DNA of 36,007 bases from Nonomuraea corallina (GCF_027620315.1 NZ_JAPNNL010000064.1:1-36007); one strand, 5' to 3'. Shown: positions 25,671 to 35,880, numbered from the stretch's first letter. The notes: generated by a model from the letters alone, not told the origin. Numbers and translations are program-made.

Positions 25671-26444
25671 ATGACAGTGGAGTACAGCGGAAAGGGCGAC
25701 CCGGCGCGCAGCCTCGCGCTGCTCTGGCGCACCAGTGAGCGCGTCAGCCGCAAGGGCAAGCCCGACCTGAGCGTCGACCGGATCGTGCGCGCCGCCGTCG
25801 AGGTGGCCGACGCCGAGGGCCTGCAGGGGCTGTCCATGCGCCGGGTCGCGGAGAAGCTCGGCGTGGGCACGATGTCGCTCTACACGTACGTGCCGGGCAA
25901 GCCCGAGCTGCTCGACCTCATGCTCGACACCGTCTACGGCGAGACGGCCAGGCCCGAGGACGTGCCCGGCGGCTGGCGAGGCCGGCTGGAGCTGATCGCC
26001 CGCGAGAACTGGGCGCTCTACCTGCGCCACCCCTGGCTGCTGCAGGTGGCCGTGAGCCGACCGGTGCTCGGCCCCAACCTGACCGCCAAGTACGACTACG
26101 AGCTGCGCGCGGTCGACGGCATCGGGCTGACCGACGTGGAGATGGACTCGGTGATCACCCTGATCACCGGCTTCGTGCACGGCACGGCCCGGGGCGCGGT
26201 GGAGGCGGCGCAGGCGGAGAGCCAGACCGGGATGTCCGACGAGCAGTGGTGGGCCGCCCACGCGCCGTTCTTCGGCCGCATCGCCGACCCGGCGCGTTTC
26301 CCGACGGCCGCGCGGGTGGGACAGGCGACCGGCGAGTCTCTCGGCGCCGCCTACAGCGCCGAGCACGCCTTCACGTTCGGCCTGGCCAGAGTGCTCGACG
26401 GCATCCAGGCGCTGGTGGACGGCCGCACCCAGGCAGGCCCGTAG
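25671..26444 (+). CDS. TetR-family regulator with TetR_C-type C-terminal domain
   Basis: Regulator of 257 aa. A 30-residue N-terminal extension precedes the DNA-binding domain (LSVDRIVRAAVEVADAEGLQGLSMRRVAEKLGVGTMSLYTYVPGK, about residues 33-77). The C-terminal part resembles the tetracycline-repressor-type domain: WALYLRHPWLLQVAVSRPVLGPN and SVITLITGFVHGTARGAVEA. The order DNA-binding region with MSLYTYVPGK is typical of this subgroup. It follows betA by 31 bp and has its own palindrome, so it may autoregulate and may control the upstream operon if further copies of the site exist there; I found none in the proV leader. Ligand unknown. Confidence 0.9.
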   Translation: MTVEYSGKGDPARSLALLWRTSERVSRKGKPDLSVDRIVRAAVEVADAEGLQGLSMRRVAEKLGVGTMSLYTYVPGKPELLDLMLDTVYGETARPEDVPGGWRGRLELIARENWALYLRHPWLLQVAVSRPVLGPNLTAKYDYELRAVDGIGLTDVEMDSVITLITGFVHGTARGAVEAAQAESQTGMSDEQWWAAHAPFFGRIADPARFPTAARVGQATGESLGAAYSAEHAFTFGLARVLDGIQALVDGRTQAGP

Positions 26445-26496
26445 GCCGGCAGCCGCCGGACAGCCGCGCGCGCCGGGCCGGGGGCCGTGACCGCCG

Positions 26497-26518
26497 CGGC
26501 GAGCCGCTCAGCTCGCCG
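26497..26518. terminator. Hairpin at convergent gene ends
   Basis: CGGCGAGC and GCTCGCCG pair perfectly around a 6-nt loop, overlapping the last codons of the minus-strand gene and lying 52 bp after the TetR stop. A bidirectional terminator is plausible, but no T-run follows. Confidence 0.35.
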
Positions 26519-27254
26519 GATGCCGGTCGGCGGCGAGCAGGATCGCTCGGTGGCGTTCGGCCGGCGGCCCGGTCCAGGTCAGGCCAGGGTCGTTCGCGGC
26601 CAGCATGCGGAAGAGCACGTCGCGCAGCAGGGCGCCGGCGGGCATGCCGGGCCGCTCGGCGCGCAGCCCCGCGTAGCCGTCGAGCACGCGGGCCAGGTCG
26701 AGCAGGAGCGTGTTGCCCTCCTCGTCGCCCGCGACGGTGACCTGGAGACTGCCGGACTCCTCGTCGGCGGTCCACCCGCTGACGCCCTCGGCGCCGTCCG
26801 GACAGACGATCTCCCGTACAGCCGCCGTGAAAGCGGCCCGGTCCATGCCGTCGACGGGGCCGGGCGACCACCCCCGGCGCAGGTGCAGCACCCCCGGCTG
26901 CTCGGTGGCCACGCAGCCGGCCACCAGCTCGCGCACGGTCTCCTCCGGGTCGTGCAGCCCGTCAGGTCCGAGGGCGGCGAACCGGTCCGCGAGCAGGCGC
27001 AGCGAGACGAGCCGCGGCGGGTCGTGGACGGTCAGCACGCCGTGCTCCTCGCCGACGCTCAGCGGACCCACTTTGTCCTCGTACGCCCGCAGCCCTTCCC
27101 TGAAGGCCACCCGCGCGTCCTCGTCCAGCCGGGCCGCCCAGCTCCGCGGGGACCGCTCCGGGGCCGCGCCCTCAGCCTGGGAGGCACGGCGCCGATAGGA
27201 CCAGACGATCACACCGATGACGGCCAGGCCGCCCGCCAAGGCGATCCACACCAT
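26508..27254 (-). CDS. Membrane-anchored protein of unknown function
   Basis: I do not recognise a family. The 248-aa product has one N-terminal transmembrane helix (VWIALAGGLAVIGVIVWSY, about residues 2-20) followed by RRR, then a soluble domain expected in the cytoplasm: WAARLDEDARVAFREGLRAYEDKVGPLSVGEEHGVLTVHDPPRLVSL, a central acidic part, and a C-terminal DLARVLDGYAGLRAERPGMPAGALLRDVLFRMLAAND. No catalytic motif is evident. I chose the ATG at 27254, with AAAGGG five bases upstream; a GTG two codons earlier is possible. It starts 78 bp after cvnD3 on the same strand, with no clear terminator between, so it may be cotranscribed with conservon 3. Confidence 0.78.
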   Translation of the reverse strand: MVWIALAGGLAVIGVIVWSYRRRASQAEGAAPERSPRSWAARLDEDARVAFREGLRAYEDKVGPLSVGEEHGVLTVHDPPRLVSLRLLADRFAALGPDGLHDPEETVRELVAGCVATEQPGVLHLRRGWSPGPVDGMDRAAFTAAVREIVCPDGAEGVSGWTADEESGSLQVTVAGDEEGNTLLLDLARVLDGYAGLRAERPGMPAGALLRDVLFRMLAANDPGLTWTGPPAERHRAILLAADRHPAS

Positions 27255-27332
27255 GCACACCCTTTGTCGCGATCAATGCTGAAGATCTAGCAGCGTAGTG
27301 TGGGCAAGCCGCTGGTTTCCGAAATTTCCTGC

Positions 27333-27908
27333 TTATACCGGCGCGGCCCGCAGGCGCACCACATGCTCCACCAACGAGATCAGCGTCGCCTTGACCGACT
27401 CCCGGCGGCGCGCGTCCGTACGGACGATCGGCACGTGCGGAGAGAGCGCCAGCGCCTCGCGCACCTCCTCGTCGGTGTGCGGGAACTGCCCGTCCCAGCC
27501 GTTGATCCCGACGATGAAGGGCAGCTGGGCCTCCTCGAAGTAGTCGATGGCCGGGAAGCTGTCGGCCAACCGCCGCGTGTCGAGCAGCACCACAGCGCCG
27601 ATCGCGCCGCGCACCAGGTCGTCCCACATGAACCAGAACCGGTGCTGACCGGGCGTGCCGAACAGGTAGAGGATCAGGTCGCGGTCCAGCGACAGCCGCC
27701 CGAAGTCCATGGCCACGGTCGTGGTCTGCTTGTGCGGCGTCAGGCCGAGGTCGTCGATCCCCGCGGAGGCGTCGGTCATGACCGCCTCGGTGGTCAGCGG
27801 CAGGATCTCGGACACCGCCCCCACGAACGTCGTCTTGCCGACGCCGAACCCGCCCGCGACCACGATCTTCGTCGAGGTCAGGCCGGTGCTAGAGCCTGCG
27901 AAGTCCAC
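27333..27908 (-). CDS. cvnD: CvnD3, conservon small GTPase
   Basis: Conservon 3 GTPase, 191 aa, GTG start (VDFAGSSTGLTSTK). P-loop GGFGVGKTT at about residues 19-27, G3-like LFGTPGQHRFWFMWDDLVRGAIGAVVLLDTRRL, and G4-like NGWD in VGINGWDGQ. The switch I region differs from the other copies (LGLTPHKQTTTVAMDFG versus VSLTPNKTTTTVAMDFG in CvnD2), and the C-terminus ends VEHVVRLRAAPV. Overlaps cvnC3 by 20 bp. Confidence 0.94.
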   Translation of the reverse strand: MDFAGSSTGLTSTKIVVAGGFGVGKTTFVGAVSEILPLTTEAVMTDASAGIDDLGLTPHKQTTTVAMDFGRLSLDRDLILYLFGTPGQHRFWFMWDDLVRGAIGAVVLLDTRRLADSFPAIDYFEEAQLPFIVGINGWDGQFPHTDEEVREALALSPHVPIVRTDARRRESVKATLISLVEHVVRLRAAPV

Positions 27909-28251
27909 TGAGCACCCTTTCCAGCATGTTGAGGTCCGGCTGTCCCTGCGCCAGGCGTGGCGCGTGCAGGCGGACGAGTCCTTCGTCGGACATGTCGGCG
28001 ACCAGCACCCGGGCCACGCCCAGCGGGACCCGGAGCAGGGCCGAGATCTCGGCGACCGACCGGAACGAGCGGCACAGCTGCATGATCGCCTCCTGTTCGG
28101 GGGTGAGCATGGCCATCTCGTCGTCCGGAATGGACATCGAGGAGATCAAGGTCTCCATGGCGAGGTGATAGCGCGGCTCGGACCGGCCACCGGTCACCGC
28201 GTAGGGGCGGAACAGGGGCTCTTCGTCCCCGTGTCCCTCACTCCCGTACAC
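27889..28251 (-). CDS. cvnC: CvnC3, DUF742 protein
   Basis: DUF742 protein of conservon 3, 120 aa, GTG start (VYGSEGHGDEEPLFRPYAVTGGR). The winged-helix-like body FRSVAEISALLRVPLGVARVLVADMSDEGLVRLHAPRLAQGQPDL leads to LLERVLSGLRRL. It lies 27 bp after cvnB3, with a purine-rich GGGGAGAGGG stretch before the start. The last 20 bp double as the start of cvnD3. Confidence 0.93.
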   Translation of the reverse strand: MYGSEGHGDEEPLFRPYAVTGGRSEPRYHLAMETLISSMSIPDDEMAMLTPEQEAIMQLCRSFRSVAEISALLRVPLGVARVLVADMSDEGLVRLHAPRLAQGQPDLNMLERVLSGLRRL

Positions 28252-28278
28252 GGCCCTCTCCCCTCATCTCCACTCACA

Positions 28279-28701
28279 TCACCGCGTCCTGGCCGCTTGC
28301 AGCTCCGCGCGCAGGGCCGGCGTGAGCGCCTGGCCCGCGCGGTCGACGAGCAGCGTCATCTGGTACGCCACCAGACCCATGTCGCAGTCGGGGCCCGCCA
28401 GCACGGTCAGGACCGAGCCGTCGCTGATCGCCATGACGATGAGCAGCCCGCGCTGCATCTCGACCACGGTCTGCGTCACCGAGCCGCCCTCGAACACGCG
28501 GGACGCGCCGACAGTGAGGCTCAGCAGCCCCGCGGAGACCGCGGCGAGCTGGTCGGCCCGGTCCGGCGGGAACCCTTCGGAGGTGGCCAGGCTGAGCCCG
28601 TCCGCGGACACGACGACCGCGTGCGCGACGCCGGGCGTGTTCCGTACGAAGTCGGTGATCAGCCAGTCGAACCGGTGCGCCTCATGGCTCAGGGTCGTCA
28701 C
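28279..28701 (-). CDS. cvnB: CvnB3, Roadblock/LC7-domain protein
   Basis: Roadblock/LC7 protein of conservon 3, 140 aa. GTG start with GAGGAGGG upstream. Fold segments: VAHAVVVSADGLSLATSEGFPPDRADQLAAVSAG and LLIVMAISDGSVLTVLAGPDCDMGLVAYQMTLLVDRAGQALTP. Unlike CvnB1 and CvnB2 the central strand reads GSVLTVLAGPD in place of GSCLAVLAAPD. It is 22 bp downstream of cvnA3 rather than overlapping it. Confidence 0.95.
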   Translation of the reverse strand: MTTLSHEAHRFDWLITDFVRNTPGVAHAVVVSADGLSLATSEGFPPDRADQLAAVSAGLLSLTVGASRVFEGGSVTQTVVEMQRGLLIVMAISDGSVLTVLAGPDCDMGLVAYQMTLLVDRAGQALTPALRAELQAARTR

Positions 28702-28723
28702 TGGCCCTCCTCAGGACGCTCGC

Positions 28724-31708
28724 TCACTCTCGTTCCTCCTGTTCGCGGATTTCGGCCCGGCCCCGCCGTACTCCCTGCTGGAAGCCGGCCATCCTGTTGC
28801 GGATCCGCTCGGCCGACAGGGCCGGCCGGGGGTCCTGAGCCTGCTGCTGAACCGCCGGCCTGCCCGCCGAGCCCGGCACGAGGTTCGCCTTGGGCGTGCG
28901 CTTGGGGAGCCCGGCGGAGGTGACGCCGCCCAGGCTCGGGTCGCTCGCGGCGGCCGCCGCCTGCCAGCCGGCGTCGGCGGCGGTGCGCCACGTCTGCTCC
29001 CCGGAGGGTACGGGCGCGAGACCGTCCTCGCTCGTGCCGTTCTCCGGCGGCCGGCGGAACCAGGCCGACTCCACCGCGGCGAAGATCGGCAGGTACTCCT
29101 CCTGCTCCGCCTCCATCGGCGAGACCTCCGCCGAGGGCATCGGGCCGGGCCCGCGCAGGTCGCCGGCGCCGTAGCGGCCGCCCGGCGGCGTCGCGCGCGA
29201 CCCCTGCCCGTTCTGCGGGTCCGCGCTCGGGAGGTCGGGTTTCGGGAACTCCGAGCGCGGCTGCCGGCGGGGCAGTTCGATGCTCGGGTACGACCGGTTC
29301 GACTCCGGCGGACTCGCGGACGACGGGTCCGCGGGTGACGGACCCGTACGCGACTGATCCGGCCCCGACGGACCCTGGTGCGACGGGCCCTGATGAGACG
29401 GACCCTGATGAGACGGGCTCGGGTACGACGGGTAGGAGCCTGGCCGGTCCTGCGCCGGCGGCCGGGCGGGCGGGCCCGACGGGTAGGAGTCGGGGGTTAA
29501 CCCCTGCGCCGGGCTCGGGTACGACGGGAACGCCCCCGGGTCGAGGGACGGGAGTCGCGAGACGCCGGTGTCGGCCCCGAACGGCCCCGTCAGAGGCCGG
29601 CCCGGCGCGGCGTCGAGGGAGTCGTAGGAGCGGAAGCCGTTCTGGCCTGGCACCTGCGGCCGGTGCGGGACGGACGTGCTGCCCCCGCCGAACGCGGGCC
29701 GCTGCGGCAGCGGCTGCCTGGTGGCGTCCTGGATGAGCGCCGGCGGGATCAGCACCATGGCGATCAGCCCGGTGCCGTCACCCCGGCGCAGCTGCACCCG
29801 GATGCCGTGGCGCAGCGCCAGCCGGCCGACCACGAACAGGCCCATGCGCCGCGACACCGACACGTCCACCACGGGCGGCTCGGCCAGGCGCCGGTTGGCG
29901 TCGGCGAGCTCCTCCTCGGTCATGCTGATGCCGTTGTCGGTGACGGACAGCAGGGCCCCGCCGCCTTCGATGAGGCTGCTGGAGACGGTGACCTGGGCGT
30001 TGCTGGGCGAGAACTGCAACGCGTTCTCCACCAGCTCGGCCACCAGGTGGACCAGGTCGTTGGCGACGCTGCCGAGGACCGAGGTGGCGCGGTGCACCTT
30101 GACCTGGACGCGCTCGTACCCCTCGACCTCCGACAGCGCGGCGCGCACCACGTCGACCAGCTTGGCCGGCTGGCTGCGGCGGCGGGTGGGCTCGTGGCCG
30201 GCGAGGACCAGGAGGTTCTCGGAGTTGCGGCGCATGCGGGTGGCCAGGTGGTCGAGCTTGAACAGGTCGGCCAGCCGGCCTCCGTCCTGCTCGCCCTTCT
30301 CCAGGCCGTCGATCAGCGAGATCTGCCGTTCGACCAGCGTCTGGGTGCGGCGTGAGAGGTTGACGAACATCGCGCTGATGTTGCCGCGCAGCTCGGCCTC
30401 CTCGCCCGCCAGCCGCACCGCCTGGCGGTGCACCTGGTCGAATGCGCGGGCCACCTCGCCGATCTCGTCGTTGCCGGCGATGTCGATCGGGCGGATCTCG
30501 GGCGCGGTGGTCTCGCCGGAGGCGCGTAGCTGGCGCACCACGTCCGGCAGGCGGAAGCCGGCGATCTCCAGCGCCTCCGTGCGCAGGCGGCGCAGCGGGG
30601 TGACCATCGAGCGGGCGATGGCGACGGTGAGCAGCAGCACGATCAGCAGCAGTCCGACGATCAGCGTGCCGACGATGATCGCGTTGCGGATCTCGGAGTC
30701 GCGCAGTTCCTGGGAGCGCAGCGCCACCCGCTCGGCCAGCGAGCTCTCCACCGACCCGAGCGCGGCGATGACCTTGCTGTTGTCGTCGAACCACTGGTCC
30801 GGCGCGGGCGTGTCGGCCTTGGTCGAGGCGAGCAGGTCGTCCCTGATCCGCACCCCGGGCGCGCGGCCGCTGGCCAGCGTGACGGCGCGGGCCTTGGTCA
30901 GCTCGCTGTTGTAGTACTCGGGGATGGTCAGCGCGCGCTGCAGCTCCATGCCCGCGCGGGCGCCGGCCTCCTGCGTCACGGCCTGGATCTGGGCGCGCTG
31001 CGCGGCGTTGGCCGCGATGAACCGCTCGACCTCCTTGGCGTCCACGCTGTCGGCGTTGTAGTGGCCGCGCAGGAGCTGGGCGCGCTGGCGGGAGACCTGC
31101 TCCTTGGCCCTGGTCAGCGCGCTCAGCGCGCGGAACTGGCCGACGATCTCGGAGTCCTCGCTGAGCAGGCTCAGCTCGTCGTGCAGGCGCAGCAGCGAGT
31201 CGAGCAGCGTGTCGTAGCGGGTCGTGTCGCGCCGGCCCTCGGCCCTGATCGCGGACAGGTTGCCCAGGTCGGTGCGGGCGCGGCCGACGACCTCGGTGAC
31301 GCGGTCGCCGTAGGACTCGTCCATCGCGGCGAGGTCCGTCCGCACGGCCTTGACGAGCCGGTCGACCTCCGCCTTGCGCTCCTCGTACGGCTGCTCCAGC
31401 CGTTTGCGCTGGGACCGGGCGGCGTCGTACCAGCCGCCGGTGTCGCGCTCCAGCCCGAGTGCCTGCACCAGCGCGCGGATCCGCCCCGCCTGCTCGGCCG
31501 CGACGGCCGTGCGGTCGAAGGCGGAGACGCTCTGGACGGACTCCACCACCCTGGCTCCCCCGAGCACGACGCCGGCCAGGGTGGGGACGAGGACGAGCGC
31601 GGTGAGCCGCCAGCGCACCCGCCAGTTGCGCAGCGCCAGCCGCGGCAGCGCCTGTTTGGCGCGGGCCCGTCGCCCGGTGCCTGCGCCCCCGGCATTCCCC
31701 GTTGTCAC
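28724..31708 (-). CDS. cvnA: CvnA3, nitrate/nitrite-sensor-type histidine kinase-like protein
   Basis: Membrane sensor of conservon 3, 994 aa from the GTG at 31708, which has GAGGGG upstream and places RNWRVRWRLTALVLVPT where it sits in the other copies; an in-frame start at 31795 would run through a palindrome. TM1 about residues 35-53; sensing-like domain about 60-340; TM2 about 343-363; HAMP about 365-435; DHp with His487 in LDHLATRMRRNSENLL; N box AELVENA about 557-563. The G1 box is DNGIS (591-595) where CvnA1 and CvnA2 have DQGIG, a change of the second conserved Gly to Ser. The tail (after about 660) is Pro/Ser/Gly-rich with SHQGP and YPS repeats, then LPIF..WFRRP, LPKRTPKANLVPG and RIRNRMAGFQQGVR. 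Confidence 0.92.
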   Translation of the reverse strand: MTTGNAGGAGTGRRARAKQALPRLALRNWRVRWRLTALVLVPTLAGVVLGGARVVESVQSVSAFDRTAVAAEQAGRIRALVQALGLERDTGGWYDAARSQRKRLEQPYEERKAEVDRLVKAVRTDLAAMDESYGDRVTEVVGRARTDLGNLSAIRAEGRRDTTRYDTLLDSLLRLHDELSLLSEDSEIVGQFRALSALTRAKEQVSRQRAQLLRGHYNADSVDAKEVERFIAANAAQRAQIQAVTQEAGARAGMELQRALTIPEYYNSELTKARAVTLASGRAPGVRIRDDLLASTKADTPAPDQWFDDNSKVIAALGSVESSLAERVALRSQELRDSEIRNAIIVGTLIVGLLLIVLLLTVAIARSMVTPLRRLRTEALEIAGFRLPDVVRQLRASGETTAPEIRPIDIAGNDEIGEVARAFDQVHRQAVRLAGEEAELRGNISAMFVNLSRRTQTLVERQISLIDGLEKGEQDGGRLADLFKLDHLATRMRRNSENLLVLAGHEPTRRRSQPAKLVDVVRAALSEVEGYERVQVKVHRATSVLGSVANDLVHLVAELVENALQFSPSNAQVTVSSSLIEGGGALLSVTDNGISMTEEELADANRRLAEPPVVDVSVSRRMGLFVVGRLALRHGIRVQLRRGDGTGLIAMVLIPPALIQDATRQPLPQRPAFGGGSTSVPHRPQVPGQNGFRSYDSLDAAPGRPLTGPFGADTGVSRLPSLDPGAFPSYPSPAQGLTPDSYPSGPPARPPAQDRPGSYPSYPSPSHQGPSHQGPSHQGPSGPDQSRTGPSPADPSSASPPESNRSYPSIELPRRQPRSEFPKPDLPSADPQNGQGSRATPPGGRYGAGDLRGPGPMPSAEVSPMEAEQEEYLPIFAAVESAWFRRPPENGTSEDGLAPVPSGEQTWRTAADAGWQAAAAASDPSLGGVTSAGLPKRTPKANLVPGSAGRPAVQQQAQDPRPALSAERIRNRMAGFQQGVRRGRAEIREQEERE
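29366..29410 (-). repeat. 15-bp tandem repeat encoding SHQGP in the CvnA3 tail
   Basis: Three head-to-tail 15-bp units (CGACGGACCCTGGTG, CGACGGGCCCTGATG, AGACGGACCCTGATG on the plus strand) encode SHQGPSHQGPSHQGP, with a partial fourth. In-frame copy-number change is possible. Confidence 0.85.
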
Positions 31709-31732
31709 TGCTACCGCAACCCCTCGATCAAG

Positions 31733-31749
31733 CCGATGCCTGGCATCGG
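31733..31749. promoter_or_regulatory. 17-bp perfect palindrome in the cvnA3 leader
   Basis: CCGATGCCTGGCATCGG has perfect 8-bp arms around one base. It lies 24 nt upstream of the cvnA3 start, next to its ribosome site. On the minus strand it reads CCGATGCCAGGCAT, close to CCGATGCAGGGCAT in the cvnA2 leader repeats, so the two leaders may share a regulator. Confidence 0.5.
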
Positions 31750-31844
31750 TCGTCAGGCCGTCCACAAAGTATCCGCAGCACCTGACGTAACGCACAAACC
31801 GGGCACAATCGTTACAAAGGTGACCGGGGGTCGTGTGCTGTTGG

Positions 31845-34070
31845 TTATCGCAGCGCGGCTAGTACGGCGTCGCGGACCTGATTGCGTTGCGTGCTGTCGC
31901 TGAGGGGGCGTCCAACACGGTCGACCACATAGAACACGTCCACAGCCTCCGCGCCGAGAGTCTCTACGCGAGCGGCTCTGACGTCAAGACCGCAGTCACC
32001 GAAGGCGCGTCCGATGCGCCACAGGAGACCGGGCTTGTCATGGGCCCTCACCTCGACCACGGTGGCGGTCGCGGAGGCGTCGTCGACCAGCGTCACCTTG
32101 GGCGGCGCGACCGGCACCCGCACCGGCCGCATCGCTCTCACCCGGCGGGCCAGCCTTTGCTCGATGTCAAGGCGGCCGGCAAGGACCAGACGGAGATCGG
32201 CTTCCAGGGTGGCGGGGTCCGGCGGCGTGCCGTACTCGGGGACGACGGAGAACTCGATCACGGCCGTGGCCCCGGCCGACGCGGCCGAGGCCGAACGCAC
32301 CACGAGCCGGTGCGCGGCCAGCACGCCGGCGGCGCTCCACAGCAGGCCGACCCGGTCCGGCGCGACCACCGTCACCGCGCCGCCGTTGACCCGCACCGCG
32401 CCGCCGCCGTGGCGGGCCAGCGCGGCCTGCTCGGGCGAGAGCGTGGGAGCCTTGGGCGGCGGCGAGCCGGACAGCACCGACCGCACCCGGCGCACCAGAT
32501 CGGCGACCAGCCCGGCCTTCCAGGTGTTCCAGGCGGCGGGGCCGGTGGCGTTGCCGTCGGCCACGGCCAGGGCCGCGAGCAGCTCCAGCACCTCGCGCGA
32601 GCCCACGGTGCCGGCGACCTTCTCGATCGTGACCGGGTCGTCCAGGTCACGCCGGGTGGCGGTCTCGGGGAGCAGCAGATGGTGGCGGACCACCGTGGCC
32701 AGGACGTCCACGTCCCGGGCGGGCAGCCCGAGGCGGGCGCCGATGTCGCGCACCACGACCTCGCCGGTCGAGGAGTGGTCGCCGGGCCAGCCCTTGCCGA
32801 TGTCGTGCAGGAGCGCCGAGATCAGCAGCAGGTCGGGCCGGGAGACCTCGCGGGTGTGCCCGGCGGCGTTCGCGGCCGCCTCGATCAGGTGACGGTCGAC
32901 GGTGAACCGGTGGATCGGATGGCGCTGCGGGCGGTGCCGCACCCGCTCCCAGTCAGGAAGGAGTCTGACAATGATCCCCGCCTGGTCGAGCTCCTCCCAC
33001 ACGGGCACGGCCGCGCGGCCCGCGCCGAGCATCGACACCAGCGCGTCGCGCGCCTCCTCCGGCCACGGCACCGGCATCGGGGCCGACTGGGCCGCGAGGA
33101 CGGAGACGGTCGCGGGGGCCAGCGGCAGGCCGGACTCGGCCGCCGCCGCGGCGGCGCGCAGCACCAGCACCGGGTCCTTGCGGGGCGTGGCGCCCCGGGC
33201 GAGCACCACCTCGCCGCCGTGCTCCACCACCCCTTCGGCCAGGGGACGGCGCCCGCGCGGCGCGGGCCCTGACAGGAGCCTGTCAACCGTGCGCCAGGTC
33301 GCGTCGAAGGCGTGGGAGATCGTCCGGCCCGCCTCGGCGAGCCTGCGCATGACCGCCTCGGCGTCGAGCAGGCCGAGCAGCCCGGCGACCGCGTCCTGCT
33401 CCTGCAGCACGAGCTTGTCGGTGCCGCGCGCGGTGACGACGTGCAGGGCGTGCCTGACGTCGAGGATGAACTCGTGGGCCTCCCGGGCCCTCGGGCCGGG
33501 AGCGGAGGCGACCCAGGCCGCGGCCACGGCCTGCATCGCCTGGACGTCGCGGAGCCCGCCGCGGCCGTCCTTGAGGTCGGGTTCGAGGAGGAAGGCCAGC
33601 TCGCCGCTGGTCCTGGCCCGCTGGTCGGCCGCGTCGCGCAGCTCGCCCAGCCGGCGCCGGGAGTCGGCCCGCCACTCGGCGAGCACCGCCTCCCTGGCCC
33701 TCCGCGTCAGCTCGGCGTCTCCGGCGATGTGCCGGGCCTGGATCAGGCCCAGCACCGCCTTGAGATCGTCCCGGGCCACCGCCACGGCCTCGTCCACGGT
33801 GCGGACCGAGTGGTCGAGGCCGACGGCGGAGTCCCAGATCGGATACCAGATGCGATCGGCTATCCGGCCGACGTCCGGCCGGCCGTTGTGGAGCAGGACG
33901 AGGTCGAGGTCGCTGCCCGGGGCGAGCTCGCCCCGGCCCAGACTGCCCACGGCGACCAGTGAGACGTGCTCGCCGTCGCTCGCCGTACGGAAGAGATCCT
34001 TGAGCCAGCGGTCGGTGTCCGCGGTCCGCTCCTTACGAGCCGCGGCGTACGAGCGTGCCTCATCCCTCAC
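31845..34070 (-). CDS. glnD: GlnD, PII nucleotidyltransferase/sensor
   Basis: Bifunctional PII-modifying enzyme, 741 aa, shorter than E. coli GlnD (about 890) as usual in actinomycetes. The nucleotidyltransferase motif GSLGRGELAPGSDLD (residues 42-56) carries the two catalytic Asp. A GlnD-linker region follows (FLLEPDLKDGRGGLRDVQAMQ). The HD domain has LLISALLHDIGKGWPGDHS (about 411-430). Two ACT domains at the C-terminus (VTVVAPDRVGLLWSAAGVLA and VVEVRAHDKPGLLWRIGRAFGDCGLDV) should sense glutamine. In Corynebacterium and Streptomyces this enzyme adenylylates GlnK at Tyr51. GTG start 30 bp after glnK; last gene of amtB-glnK-glnD. Confidence 0.95.
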   Translation of the reverse strand: MRDEARSYAAARKERTADTDRWLKDLFRTASDGEHVSLVAVGSLGRGELAPGSDLDLVLLHNGRPDVGRIADRIWYPIWDSAVGLDHSVRTVDEAVAVARDDLKAVLGLIQARHIAGDAELTRRAREAVLAEWRADSRRRLGELRDAADQRARTSGELAFLLEPDLKDGRGGLRDVQAMQAVAAAWVASAPGPRAREAHEFILDVRHALHVVTARGTDKLVLQEQDAVAGLLGLLDAEAVMRRLAEAGRTISHAFDATWRTVDRLLSGPAPRGRRPLAEGVVEHGGEVVLARGATPRKDPVLVLRAAAAAAESGLPLAPATVSVLAAQSAPMPVPWPEEARDALVSMLGAGRAAVPVWEELDQAGIIVRLLPDWERVRHRPQRHPIHRFTVDRHLIEAAANAAGHTREVSRPDLLLISALLHDIGKGWPGDHSSTGEVVVRDIGARLGLPARDVDVLATVVRHHLLLPETATRRDLDDPVTIEKVAGTVGSREVLELLAALAVADGNATGPAAWNTWKAGLVADLVRRVRSVLSGSPPPKAPTLSPEQAALARHGGGAVRVNGGAVTVVAPDRVGLLWSAAGVLAAHRLVVRSASAASAGATAVIEFSVVPEYGTPPDPATLEADLRLVLAGRLDIEQRLARRVRAMRPVRVPVAPPKVTLVDDASATATVVEVRAHDKPGLLWRIGRAFGDCGLDVRAARVETLGAEAVDVFYVVDRVGRPLSDSTQRNQVRDAVLAALR

Positions 34071-34100
34071 GTGTTACCCCCGCTCCACCCGACGCCATGT

Positions 34101-35749
<1,649 letters not shown>

Positions 35750-35822
35750 GACGCGACCCTCCTTAAGTGTGACGTGATTGGCACAGCGTGTTCGGCCCCG
35801 GTTTCGCCGCTCGACCTGATGT

Positions 35823-35880
35823 GTTTCACATTCGTGAATCTCGCCACATTGGTGTTTCGGGAGAGTTTCGGTCGTCTCAC
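35823..35880 (-). promoter_or_regulatory. GlnR-like binding boxes upstream of amtB
   Basis: On the minus strand, GTGAG-n6-GAAAC-n6-GAAAC (35880 to 35854) is followed by TTCAC-n6-GAAAC (35838 to 35823). The 11-nt period fits the Streptomyces GlnR consensus gTnAC-n6-GaAAC. They lie 74-131 nt before the amtB start, which suits activation under nitrogen limitation. Recognised by eye from pattern and spacing. Confidence 0.65.

Noticed and set aside
31785..31799. Third copy of the shared 19-nt element upstream of cvnA3
   Set aside because: The match needs gaps and covers few positions; noted as a weak resemblance only.
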